Source: Ruminococcus sp. (GTDB lineage: Bacteria > Bacillota > Clostridia > Oscillospirales > Acutalibacteraceae). Taken from it: a stretch of 36,697 nt of DNA. Below, in pieces: positions 15,044-22,205 of this stretch. The notes beneath the pieces were generated by a model. The model saw only the letters and a list, made by a program, of their open reading frames with translations. It did not search any database and was not told the origin of the DNA. The number at the start of each line of letters is the position of its first letter. Positions within the stretch are counted from its first letter, which is position 1. The DNA is taken from NCBI GenBank assembly GCA_017405065.1, contig JAFRBD010000068.1:1-36697 (forward strand), read 5' to 3'. The translations under genes were made by a program, and so were the position numbers.

Positions 15044-15534
15044 CCCTTTATCCTTGCGGTAATCAACTGCGCGCACAGTCCCGTGAACGCTCCCGCCAGA
15101 CATCCCGACACGATCAAAAACGGATAATACAGCAAAAGCTGTACCGTCTGCGTCACCAGAAGCGCCGCCGCCATCTGCCCCGTGTTGTGCAGTACCGCAC
15201 CGAACACCGAAGCGAGCCACAGATGCTTTTCGTCGATGAATCGCCTGAGTATCAGCATACCGACGAGGCACAGGAAGGCGCCCGACGCGCTGTACAGAAG
15301 CGCCGAAAGGTTGCCGCTGAAGACCGCGCCCAGTATCAGCCGCACCGCGACCGTCGCCGCGACCTCGTGCGCCCGATAGTGATACACCGCGTACACGGTG
15401 ATGATATTCGCCAGCCCGAGCTTGATCCCCGGGATCGGAAACGGGTTGGGGATCTGTAATTCTACGATAAAGACGATCAGCGAGACCGCGGTCAGCACCG
15501 CGAGCTCCGTCAGCCTTCTTACCTTCGCGCTCAT
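15031..15534 (-). CDS. Gx transporter family protein (HepS component I-like)
   Basis: This 167-residue integral membrane protein has about five helices. LQIPNPFPIPGIKLGLANI at about 27-45, and the small-residue-rich helices (ILGAVFSGNLSALLYSASGAFLCLVGM), are typical of the Gx-transporter/heptaprenyl-diphosphate-synthase-component-I family, related to ECF-type substrate-binding subunits. The start follows two bases after the upstream stop, with GAGG in the stop region, so translation is coupled. Neighbouring NusG-domain-II and ApbE genes are its usual company, which suggests a role in extracytosolic flavin or quinone-type redox chemistry. The transported substrate is not established. Confidence 0.87.
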   Translation of the reverse strand: MSAKVRRLTELAVLTAVSLIVFIVELQIPNPFPIPGIKLGLANIITVYAVYHYRAHEVAATVAVRLILGAVFSGNLSALLYSASGAFLCLVGMLILRRFIDEKHLWLASVFGAVLHNTGQMAAALLVTQTVQLLLYYPFLIVSGCLAGAFTGLCAQLITARIKGWKK

Positions 15535-15536
15535 AG

Positions 15537-15899
15537 CTACCTCGTTACCGCGTCGACGTCCGCGCCGTCCGTGAACTCGATCACCAGCTTGTGCGGCAGA
15601 CAGACGATCGGCGCCGCCGAGCTGCTCAGCCAGCCCATCCGCACGCAGGTCTGATCGGGACAGTCCGCTTCCTTCACGCGGATCCGATGATCCTTGATCT
15701 CCACGGTATTGACATGTCCCTGATATTCCACATCAAATACCGTATCCTCAGCCGTCCTCAGATCGGCGGTATATACCGTTTCCCCGTCCGATACGACGCG
15801 GATACGGCTTTTCGGCGGCATGAGCAAAACGACCGCCGAGCCGACGATCCCAAGGACAAATATGATGATGATAACGATAATAAAGACTTTATTCTTCAT
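15537..15899 (-). CDS. NusG domain II-containing membrane-anchored protein
   Basis: The product is 120 residues: an N-terminal transmembrane anchor (about 5-27, FIIVIIIIFVLGIVGSAVVLL) then an extracytoplasmic NusG-domain-II beta fold. VKEADCPDQTCVRMGWLSS and IVCLPHKLVIE contain the conserved cysteines CPDQTC and C-L-P-H-K typical of this family. Start at ATG 15897-15899 with GGGGC upstream; an earlier start would add a non-hydrophobic stretch. It is first in an operon with the Gx transporter and a serine-hydrolase lipoprotein, and divergent from apbE. Its molecular job is unknown; the cysteine pairs suggest redox or metal/cofactor handling. Confidence 0.85.
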   Translation of the reverse strand: MKNKVFIIVIIIIFVLGIVGSAVVLLMPPKSRIRVVSDGETVYTADLRTAEDTVFDVEYQGHVNTVEIKDHRIRVKEADCPDQTCVRMGWLSSSAAPIVCLPHKLVIEFTDGADVDAVTR

Positions 15900-15948
15900 G
15901 ACAGCCCCAACGGAAAAGCCGAAAGCCTTCCGACACAAATTCCCTCAC

Positions 15949-15977
15949 ATTTTAACACATTAAATCGTAAAATGCAA
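15949..15977 (-). promoter_or_regulatory. Promoter of the NusG-II/Gx/serine-hydrolase operon
   Basis: On the minus strand TTGCAT (15972-15977), a 17-base spacer and TAAAAT (15949-15954). It is divergent from the apbE promoter, with 17 bases between the two -35 boxes, so a shared regulator is possible. Confidence 0.78.
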
Positions 15978-15994
15978 ATATCTTCCCGATCCGA

Positions 15995-16023
15995 TTGACT
16001 TCACCTGTAAACTGTGCTAATCT
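15995..16023 (+). promoter_or_regulatory. Promoter of apbE, very close to the start codon
   Basis: TTGACT (15995-16000), a 17-base spacer and TAATCT (16018-16023). The apbE ATG is at 16030, just 7 bases after the -10 box, which would place the first transcribed base at or near the A of ATG. Confidence 0.68.
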
Positions 16024-16029
16024 TGAAGC

Positions 16030-17052
16030 ATGAAAATGATGATTCACGGCGCGATTTGCGCCTTGTTATTGACGCTCTGCGCCGTACTCGCCTCCTGCGG
16101 ATCGGCACAGCCGGCGACCTCCTCCTTTGAAGCGATGGACACCCTGATGTCGCTGAAGATCTACGGCGGCGGAACGGTACTCGGCGAAAAGCTGCAAAGC
16201 CGTATCGAAGCCCTCGACGCTTCGCTCGACGCGACGGATGAAAACAGCGAGATATACCGCTTGAATACCGAAAAAACCGCTTCACTCAGCGATGAGACCG
16301 CCGATCTGCTGACCGAATCGCTTACCCTGTGCAAACAGCTTGACGGCGCCTTTGATATCACCGTCTATCCTGCCGTACAGGCGTGGGGCTTCACCACGGG
16401 AGATTACCGTATTCCCGATGAAAATGAGCTGAAAACGCTCGTTGAGAGCATCGGCTTCAACCACGTTGCGTATAACGGTCTTAATTTCTCCTTGGACGAC
16501 GACGCGCAAATCGACCTCGGCGCGGTCGCCAAGGGCTACGCCGCCGACGTATGTCGGGATATTCTGAATCAAAACGGCGCTCAGGCGGCGATCCTCAATC
16601 TGGGCGGGACGATCTGCCTCTGCGGACAAAAGCCCGACGGCAGCCGCTTTACGGTCGGCGTCGCCGATCCCGATAACCCCGCCGCCTGCTTCGGCACGCT
16701 CACATGCGGCGCTTGCACCGTCGCCACCTCCGGCGGCTATGAGCGGTACTTCGAACAGGACGGCAGGCGCTATATCCATATCCTCGACCCCGCGACCGCC
16801 GAGCCCGTCGACAACGGGATCCTCTCCGTCACGATCGTCGCCGCCGATCGAAACGGAACCTTTGCCGACGCGGCGTCCACCGCGCTGTTCGTGATGGGAC
16901 TCGACCAAGCGACAAAGTATTACCAAAACCATAAAGATTTCGATTTCATCATCCTCACCGACGATTATGATTTATTCATCACCGAAGGGATTTACAACGA
17001 CTTCACCCTCGGCGACGGATACGATTTCACCCTTCATAAAATAAGCAAATAG
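16030..17052 (+). CDS. apbE: FAD:protein FMN transferase ApbE (lipoprotein)
   Basis: The 340-residue product starts with a signal peptide and lipobox (LASC, Cys23). ApbE motifs follow: FEAMDTLMSLKIYG, DLGAVAKGYAAD (about 163-174), AILNLGG, VATSGGYERYF, YIHILDPATAEP and FADAASTALFVMG with the Mg-binding Asp. ApbE attaches FMN covalently to Thr/Ser of extracytoplasmic redox proteins. The divergent NusG-II/Gx operon supports an extracytosolic flavinylation locus, but no flavinylated target protein is visible in the window. There is no convincing Shine-Dalgarno (only GAAGC), and the promoter is unusually close. Confidence 0.94.
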   Translation: MKMMIHGAICALLLTLCAVLASCGSAQPATSSFEAMDTLMSLKIYGGGTVLGEKLQSRIEALDASLDATDENSEIYRLNTEKTASLSDETADLLTESLTLCKQLDGAFDITVYPAVQAWGFTTGDYRIPDENELKTLVESIGFNHVAYNGLNFSLDDDAQIDLGAVAKGYAADVCRDILNQNGAQAAILNLGGTICLCGQKPDGSRFTVGVADPDNPAACFGTLTCGACTVATSGGYERYFEQDGRRYIHILDPATAEPVDNGILSVTIVAADRNGTFADAASTALFVMGLDQATKYYQNHKDFDFIILTDDYDLFITEGIYNDFTLGDGYDFTLHKISK

Positions 17053-17096
17053 CCTCCCTTTCCTAAGGGAGGTGGCTCGAAGAGCCGGAGGGTTGT
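17051..17096. repeat. Family C-type palindromic repeat
   Basis: AGCCTCCCTTTCCTAAGGG, AGGTGGCTCGAAGAGCC, GGAGGGTTG. The ends match the element at 1971-2027 closely. It overlaps the last two bases of the apbE stop codon. Its hairpins may serve as a 3' end for apbE. Confidence 0.78.
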
Positions 17097-17158
17097 CAAA
17101 CCGTTATCATCTCATTATTTCTTTTTTTACCCAACATTTTTCGACACAGGAGAAAACT

Positions 17159-17515
17159 ATGCGCAAAACTTCACGAACAGGACCGTTCATCATGCTGTAC
17201 CTGTTCAACATCCTGATGAACTTCCGCCTCACGATCCCGGGGTGGATCCTGCTGATCCTCAGCTTCATCATCCCGCAGTACATCAAATGGTGGTACTGCC
17301 TCGTCTATTTCGGCGTGTTCCTGCTGTACATGCTGATCTGGATGCTGATTCTATGGGGACTCGGCGCTTGGGCGAACACCGCGGAACCGACTCCTCCGGT
17401 CAAAAACAAAAATCCCTATTCCGTCAAGGAAAGCGATCTGCCGTGGAACAAAACCGATCAGATCGAAAACAAAAACCCGTATTCTGCCAAAAGCAACGAA
17501 CTTCCGAAGGACTGA
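17159..17515 (+). CDS. Small membrane protein with NKNPYS repeats, unknown
   Basis: The product is 118 residues. The ATG at 17159 follows CAGGAGAAAACT. Hydrophobic segments lie at about 12-24 (FIMLYLFNILMNF), 30-45 (GWILLILSFIIPQYI) and 50-75 (YCLVYFGVFLLYMLIWMLILWGLGAW). The hydrophilic C-terminal tail has two copies of KNKNPYS/ENKNPYS, about 20 residues apart, each followed by an acidic S/N-D/E-LP motif, so an internal duplication of roughly 20 residues is visible. No known family recognised. It stands alone between two family C repeats. Confidence 0.72.
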   Translation: MRKTSRTGPFIMLYLFNILMNFRLTIPGWILLILSFIIPQYIKWWYCLVYFGVFLLYMLIWMLILWGLGAWANTAEPTPPVKNKNPYSVKESDLPWNKTDQIENKNPYSAKSNELPKD

Positions 17516-17518
17516 TAA

Positions 17519-17568
17519 GGCTCCTGTTGGGAAAAGGAGCTGTCTTTGTAAGGAGACTGAGGAATTGT
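17519..17568. repeat. Family C palindromic repeat
   Basis: GGCTCCTGTTGGGAAAAGGAG, CTGTC, AAGGAGACTGAGGAATTGT. The ends match 11143-11196. It begins 4 bases after the stop of the small membrane gene and may act as its 3' hairpin. Confidence 0.75.
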
Positions 17569-17643
17569 ACAAATTGACCGACCTTAGGGAGAAACTAAAT
17601 AATTTCGCTTTCAAAAAATGAAATGACACAAAGGAGAACAACC

Positions 17644-18807
17644 ATGAAAAAGATCCTGTCCCTGATCCTCTGCCTCGCGATCGCGGCGCTGCTGTTCGCC
17701 GCCTGCGGTGAAGAGCAAAAAGGCAATATATTCTTCGTCGTCGATACAAAATGCCGCGACGATATGACCGCCCTTTTCAAGAGCACCGACAGCGACGAAT
17801 CGCAGGAGGTCAAGATGACAAAGCAGGAATCGAACGACGATTCCGTCACCTTCGCCTGTTACGCCGACCCCGACCGCTTCGACCGCGTGATCCTGACCTC
17901 CGGCGACGACAGCACCGTCGAGCTGGCGTACAACGCGTATGTCGCCGGGTGGGTGCTGGACGAACACCGTTTCACCCCCTATGACACCGGCTATCCGGAG
18001 CCGAAGTACGAGCGCAAGACCTTTGACTACGAAAAGCGTACCAAAGACGTGCTGATCTGGGTGCCCGACAACTATGACGCGTCCTCCGACAAAAAATACT
18101 CCGTCATCTACATGACCGACGGTCAGAACCTCTTCAACCCCTCCGCTACCTCCACAGGTTCGTGGGGCGTTGCCGAAAGCGTCCGCGCCATGGTCGCGCA
18201 GACGAATCAGAACGAATGCATCATCGTCGGTATCGAAAACGCCGACGGCTGGCGCGACAACGAACTGACTCCCGATATCGGCGATGTCCTTTCCGAGGAT
18301 TACGCAGACGGTCACGGCGAATACTTTGCCGACTTTGTCGTCGATACCGTCATGCCCTATATCAACGAGAATTACAACGTCTATACCGACCGCGAACACA
18401 CCCATATCGCGGGCAGCTCCTCCGGCGGCATCGAGAGCTTTTACATCGCGATGGCGCATCCGGACAAATTCGCCTCCGTCGGCGCTCTCTCCCCTGCCTT
18501 CCTGCTGTTCTCGGACGACACATGGGTCGACTGGCTGGGCAGGCAGGATTATTCCGAGAACGCCCCCTTCATCTACCTCTACTGCGGCAACGGCTCAGCC
18601 GATCAGCTCGAACAGCAGCTTTGTATCGGCACCAAAGCCATGCCCGCCAATCTCAAAAAGATCGGCTATCCCGAGGATAAGGTCGTCACAAAGCTCTATG
18701 ACGACGGTCTGCACAACGAAATGTACTGGCGCGCCGTCTTCCCCGACTACCTCAAATACGCCTTCCCGATCACACAAACCGCTACGCCGGATCAATCGTC
18801 TGAATAA
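17644..18807 (+). CDS. Secreted esterase-like lipoprotein (alpha/beta hydrolase, esterase D type)
   Basis: The product is 387 residues with a signal peptide and lipobox (LLFAAC, Cys21). Residues about 28-110 form a beta-rich N-terminal domain of unknown role; about 125-380 form the hydrolase domain with KDVLIWVPDNYD, YSVIYMTDGQNLF, IIVGIEN, the nucleophile elbow GSSSGG (Ser259), and DDGLHNEMYWR with the likely catalytic His. The family includes carbohydrate esterases (feruloyl/acetyl) and siderophore esterases. Given secreted dockerin proteins nearby, plant-polymer de-esterification is plausible, but that is inference. AAAGGAGAACAACC precedes the ATG. Confidence 0.85.
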   Translation: MKKILSLILCLAIAALLFAACGEEQKGNIFFVVDTKCRDDMTALFKSTDSDESQEVKMTKQESNDDSVTFACYADPDRFDRVILTSGDDSTVELAYNAYVAGWVLDEHRFTPYDTGYPEPKYERKTFDYEKRTKDVLIWVPDNYDASSDKKYSVIYMTDGQNLFNPSATSTGSWGVAESVRAMVAQTNQNECIIVGIENADGWRDNELTPDIGDVLSEDYADGHGEYFADFVVDTVMPYINENYNVYTDREHTHIAGSSSGGIESFYIAMAHPDKFASVGALSPAFLLFSDDTWVDWLGRQDYSENAPFIYLYCGNGSADQLEQQLCIGTKAMPANLKKIGYPEDKVVTKLYDDGLHNEMYWRAVFPDYLKYAFPITQTATPDQSSE

Positions 18808-18812
18808 GCAAA

Positions 18813-18850
18813 GACGGGCTGTCGCAATCATGCGGCAGCCCGTTTATTTT
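18813..18850. terminator. Hairpin terminator between convergent genes
   Basis: ACGGGCTG-CGCA / TGCG-CAGCCCGT with an ATCA loop, followed on the plus strand by TTATTTT. It lies between the esterase and TfoX-N genes and probably serves the esterase gene. Confidence 0.75.
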
Positions 18851-18855
18851 GATCT

Positions 18856-19176
18856 CTATTTCTTTTTCTTCGGCTTCGGCGCGGGCAGCTCGTCCGCCAT
18901 CGCTCTCACCAATTCCGCTAAAAACTCCCTGTCGTCGATATTATCGACCAAGAGCATTTCCTTCGCGCCCTCGTACGGCAGCTCATACGCCGCCTCGGGC
19001 ATCATCGCCCTTGCCGACTTTGTCGGCTTGACGAGGAAGCGGTTGTCATAGATCCCGCCGAAGACCTTTCCCTGATAATACAGGATATACTCCCCCATCA
19101 TCGCGCGGTAAGAGAGTTCCTCCAAGCCGCTCAGCTGCTCCAAAATGTAATCCAGATAATCCTTTGTCGATGCCAT
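18856..19176 (-). CDS. TfoX N-terminal domain protein
   Basis: This 106-residue protein begins MASTKDYLDYILEQL, with YRAMMGEYILYYQGKVFGGIYDNRFLVKPT (about 25-54) and a basic PKPKKKK end. The R-x-M-G-EY-Y-GK block is the TfoX/Sxy N-domain signature. In gamma-proteobacteria TfoX is a competence co-activator, but stand-alone N-domains in Firmicutes have no proven role. An upstream ATG at 19200 is rejected because AAAAGGAGGATC sits right before the ATG at 19174-19176. No operon partner. The gap 19177-19383 upstream holds a degenerate family A end (19195-19225) and the next gene's terminator. Confidence 0.85.
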   Translation of the reverse strand: MASTKDYLDYILEQLSGLEELSYRAMMGEYILYYQGKVFGGIYDNRFLVKPTKSARAMMPEAAYELPYEGAKEMLLVDNIDDREFLAELVRAMADELPAPKPKKKK

Positions 19177-19310
19177 ATGATCCTCCTTTTCAATTGTCAT
19201 TACAAACCCCTCAGAGCAATGTCAACAAGTTAAGGAATACTCGAAAATTGCGGAGCAAATACCTGCTTCGCTTTGACACTTCATGCATCAAAGACGGCGT
19301 TCTCAACCAA

Positions 19311-19358
19311 ATAAAAACCGCCTCAGCCGTATGATACCATACGACGGGGCGGTTTGTA
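19311..19358 (-). terminator. Terminator of the zinc-ribbon/DUF4870-like gene
   Basis: On the minus strand AAACCGCC-C-CGTATG - GTAT - CATACGG-GGCGGTTT followed by TTATTT. It lies 26 bases after the stop codon at 19384. Confidence 0.9.
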
Positions 19359-19383
19359 AAGCGCAAATACTATTGATCGACGA

Positions 19384-20058
19384 TCAGGGATTGGCGTAGA
19401 ACTTGTCGAGCAGGTTCGCGATCCACGGGATCTTGCCGATCAGCAGAAGCTCTTTCTTCTTGCCGGTAGCGGCGTCGACGATACCGATGATCGCAAGCAC
19501 GCAAAGGAAGATACTGCCGGCAGTGAACAGCAGGCTGAAAATATTGTAGACGGTGCTGTGACCGTAGCTGTACCAGGGAGCGGGGAAGATCGCGTTGATG
19601 ATCGCAAGCAGGATCTGCGTCGTCAGCGTATACGCAAGCTCGACCGCGCACAGTGTCGCGCCCTGCTTGACATGATACTGAGTGTAAGGAGAATCCTTCT
19701 TCACAAACATGGGAATCAGGAACAAAAGACCCAAATAAGAAAGCCACGCAATGCCCTTGCTCTGCTGAACATCCTGATCGGGCATCACCGTCGGATTGAC
19801 GGGAGCGCCGTTAGGCTGCTGATAATTCTGCTGCTGATAGCCCTGCTGAGGAGCCGGCTGCTGATAATTCTGCTGCTGGAAGCCCTGCTGAGGAGCCGGC
19901 TGCTGGTAGTTCTGCTGCTGGAAGCCCTGCTGAGGAGCCGGCTGCTGATAGTTCTGCTGCTGAGAAGCCGCCTGCGCGCTAACAAAGGTGCCGCAGTACG
20001 GGCAGGCGTTAGCGCCGTCCGGGATCTGCTGACCGCATTTTGCACAAAAAGACATCAT
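19384..20058 (-). CDS. Zinc-ribbon membrane protein, DUF4870-like, with Gln-rich tandem repeats
   Basis: The product is 224 residues. Residues 4-26 are a zinc ribbon (CAKCG...CPYCG). About 32-84 is a Gln/Tyr/Pro linker made of a 14-residue unit (QQQNYQQPAPQQGF) repeated three times plus partial copies. The rest has about four hydrophobic helices with IAWLSYLGLLFLIP, YTQYHVKQGATL and GKKKELLLIGKIPW, the DUF4870 pattern. Function is unknown. GAGGTTTT precedes the tandem ATG ATG. It is divergent from the SPFH/zinc-ribbon/TPM genes with their own promoters, and the shared zinc ribbon and Gln-rich linker suggest a related membrane role. Confidence 0.82.
   Translation of the reverse strand: MMSFCAKCGQQIPDGANACPYCGTFVSAQAASQQQNYQQPAPQQGFQQQNYQQPAPQQGFQQQNYQQPAPQQGYQQQNYQQPNGAPVNPTVMPDQDVQQSKGIAWLSYLGLLFLIPMFVKKDSPYTQYHVKQGATLCAVELAYTLTTQILLAIINAIFPAPWYSYGHSTVYNIFSLLFTAGSIFLCVLAIIGIVDAATGKKKELLLIGKIPWIANLLDKFYANP
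19814..19964. repeat. 42-bp tandem repeat coding for the Gln-rich linker
   Basis: About three and a half copies of a 42-bp unit (ggctgctgataattctgctg followed by ctggaagccctgctgaggagcc), nearly identical at DNA level, inside the zinc-ribbon gene. Copy number is likely to vary by slippage without breaking the frame. Confidence 0.85.
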
Positions 20059-20142
20059 AAAACCTCATTTCATGTATTTTATTGTTTATCTATCCTGTCC
20101 TGAAGCTGCTTTGCAATCTTCAAGAAATCTGAAAACACCTTA

Positions 20143-20170
20143 ATTATAATTCATTTTTTCAGCAAGTCAA
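20143..20170 (-). promoter_or_regulatory. Promoter of the zinc-ribbon/DUF4870-like gene
   Basis: On the minus strand TTGACT (20165-20170), a 16-base spacer and TATAAT (20143-20148). The 417-base gap 20059-20475 holds this promoter, the opposite SPFH promoter, and an AT-rich stretch between them with no gene seen. Confidence 0.8.
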
Positions 20171-20361
20171 CTGACTGAGATCATCTTTGTTGAATCCGAT
20201 AGGTGCATCGGATGAAAGAAATATCCTTTTGTGATTTTTACCGAGATGAAAAAACAAAAAAAAGTAATAAGACAAAAAATACCACTCTGTCCGGCTTTCC
20301 GCCTTTGACTTTTTTGTCATATCCTCCAAATTACCGTCACAGATTCTTTACATTTCACCAC

Positions 20362-20391
20362 TTGCTTTTCTGATCGGTAATATAGTATAAT
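20362..20391 (+). promoter_or_regulatory. Promoter of the SPFH gene
   Basis: TTGCTT (20362-20367), an 18-base spacer and TATAAT (20386-20391). The leader of about 78 bases to the ATG at 20476 contains a GCGGCTGAA...TTCAGCCGC hairpin at about 20410-20440. Confidence 0.75.
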
Positions 20392-20475
20392 TACTGTGTA
20401 TGATAATGTGCGGCTGAACGGCATATTATTTTTCAGCCGCCGTCTGCAATATCTATTTTTTAGGAGGAACAATTT

Positions 20476-21819
20476 ATGGGTCTTATCAAAGCGGCTTTAG
20501 GCTCCGCCGGCGGAGTTCTGGCTGACCAGTGGAAGGAATTCTTCGTTTGCGACGCGATGCCGAAGACGGTGCTCGCCCGCAAGGGAGAGAAAAAGACGGG
20601 CAAACGCTCTTCAAACACAAAAGGCTCCGATAACGTGATCTCTGACGGTTCGGGTCTGATCGTCGCCGACGGCCAGTGCGCGATCATCACCGATCAGGGC
20701 GTCGTCGCCGAGATCTGCGCCGTACCCGGTCAGTATACCTACAACTCCAAGACCGAACCCTCGCTCTTCACGGGCAAGTTCGGCGAAGCGCTCAAGAACA
20801 CCTTCAAAGAGATGGGCAAGCGCTTTACCTACGGCGGCGAACCGCCCAAGGATCAGCGCGTGTACTATTTCAACACCCTCGAGCTGATGGAGAACCCCTT
20901 CGGCACCGCCAATCCCGTACCCTTCCGCGTCGTTGACAGCAAAATCGGTATCGACCTCGACGTCAGCATCCGCTGCAACGGCTACTACAGCTATATCATC
21001 GACAACCCGATCATTTTCTATACCAAGGTCTGCGGTAACTTCGCGGGCGGCGACTATGAGCGCGCCGAGCTTGATAGGCAGCTCAAGACCGAGTTCATCG
21101 GTTCCCTGCGTCCCGGCTTCGCCAAGATCTCCCGCTTAGAGATCCGCCCCTATGAGATCCCCGATCATGAAGAAGAGATGATCACCGCGCTCAACGAAGT
21201 CCTCGATGAAAAATGGGGCAAGCTGCGCGGCTTAAAGCTCGTTTCCATCGCGTTCCAGAACGTCGACCTCCCCGAAGAGGATCAGAAGATGCTCAAGGAG
21301 GTTCAGCGCAACGCGGCATTCCGCGATCCCAATATGGCTGCGGCTCACCTCGTCGGCGCTCAGGCACAGGCGATGCAGGACGCCGCCAACAACCAGGGCG
21401 GCGCTGTAGGCGCGTTCATGGGCATGGGCATGGCTCAGGGCGTAGGCGGCGCCAATCCGGCAAGCCTCTTCCAGATGGGTCAGCAGCAGCAAATGGCACA
21501 GCAGCAGATGGCACAGCAGCAGACGGCTCCCGCGGCGGCTCCGGCTGCCGGCGGCTGGACCTGTCCCTCCTGCGGCAAGCAGGCGACCGGCAAGTTCTGT
21601 CCCGAATGCGGCGCGAAGAAGCCCGAGGATAACGGCTGGACCTGCTCCTGCGGCGCGGTCAACAAGGGCAAGTTCTGCTCCAACTGCGGCGCGAAGAAGC
21701 CCGAGGGCGCGCCCGTATTCAAGTGTGACAAGTGCGGCTGGGAGCCCGAGGATCCGCATAACCCGCCGAAGTTCTGCCCCGAGTGCGGCGACCCCTTCAA
21801 CGACAGCGATAAAGTATGA
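20476..21819 (+). CDS. SPFH-domain protein with C-terminal zinc ribbons (YdjI-like)
   Basis: The product is 447 residues. About 15-285 is the SPFH/band-7-like domain of the 'virion core protein' type (FVCDAMPKTVLARKGEK, GQCAIITDQGVVAEICAVPG, LKLVSIAFQNVDLPEED). A Gly/Ala/Met/Gln-rich hinge (about 290-355) leads to three CxxC zinc ribbons: CPSCG...CPECG, CSCG...CSNCG and CDKCG...CPECG. B. subtilis YdjI has the same layout and works with YdjG and YdjH to tether a PspA homologue to the membrane. Here the next two genes resemble YdjG and YdjH; no PspA gene is present in the window. GGAGG lies 8 nt before the ATG. Confidence 0.88.
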   Translation: MGLIKAALGSAGGVLADQWKEFFVCDAMPKTVLARKGEKKTGKRSSNTKGSDNVISDGSGLIVADGQCAIITDQGVVAEICAVPGQYTYNSKTEPSLFTGKFGEALKNTFKEMGKRFTYGGEPPKDQRVYYFNTLELMENPFGTANPVPFRVVDSKIGIDLDVSIRCNGYYSYIIDNPIIFYTKVCGNFAGGDYERAELDRQLKTEFIGSLRPGFAKISRLEIRPYEIPDHEEEMITALNEVLDEKWGKLRGLKLVSIAFQNVDLPEEDQKMLKEVQRNAAFRDPNMAAAHLVGAQAQAMQDAANNQGGAVGAFMGMGMAQGVGGANPASLFQMGQQQQMAQQQMAQQQTAPAAAPAAGGWTCPSCGKQATGKFCPECGAKKPEDNGWTCSCGAVNKGKFCSNCGAKKPEGAPVFKCDKCGWEPEDPHNPPKFCPECGDPFNDSDKV

Positions 21820-21823
21820 TTGA

Positions 21824-21851
21824 GCGGTCAGTGGTCAGTGACCGGTGATTC
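21824..21851. repeat. Heptad-period repeat array H5 (4 units)
   Basis: gcggtca, gtggtca, gtgaccg, gtgattc in one 7-bp register, starting 4 bases after the SPFH stop. It is less regular than H1-H4. Confidence 0.5.
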
Positions 21852-21862
21852 GTTCAACGGTT

Positions 21863-21891
21863 GAAAGGCTATAGACGTCCTATAGCCTTTC
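21863..21891 (+). terminator. Hairpin after the SPFH gene (weak terminator)
   Basis: GAAAGGCTATAG - acgtc - CTATAGCCTTTC is a perfect 12-bp stem, but only a short TTTCTC tail follows. It may terminate partially or stabilise the mRNA, allowing some read-through to the downstream genes. Confidence 0.65.
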
Positions 21892-21902
21892 TCAATAATA
21901 GT

Positions 21903-22180
21903 GTCATTGCGAGGGAGCGCAAATCAGGATCCCCGAAAAGTCCCATCCTGTGGTCTCCAAGAAGCCCCCGCTTCTTGGAGGGAGGACGAACGGCGATACG
22001 AGGTCAAAGCTTACCAACCGGATACGCTTACCGAGTTCAGCCGATGAGGACGATGCGGCAATCCCACAAAGAGGAGCAGGATTTTCTGTAATATCAACCG
22101 GCTGCAAGCGGCATGGGGATGTCGGGCGATCCGGTGTATGATGCTCCAAAAATAAAGCACTTCGCCCTCCTCGGAATGAC
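21903..22180. repeat. Family A palindromic element (278 bp, long variant)
   Basis: It begins GTCATTGCGAGGGAGCG and ends CCTCCTCGGAATGAC. The interior is longer and includes a CAAGAAGC...GCTTCTTG hairpin near 21957-21980 and GCGGCAATCCCAC. It occupies most of the 386-base gap between the SPFH gene and the next gene; no other gene seen there. Confidence 0.78.
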
Positions 22181-22205
22181 GATCAGAATCAACAAGGAGT
22201 AATCT

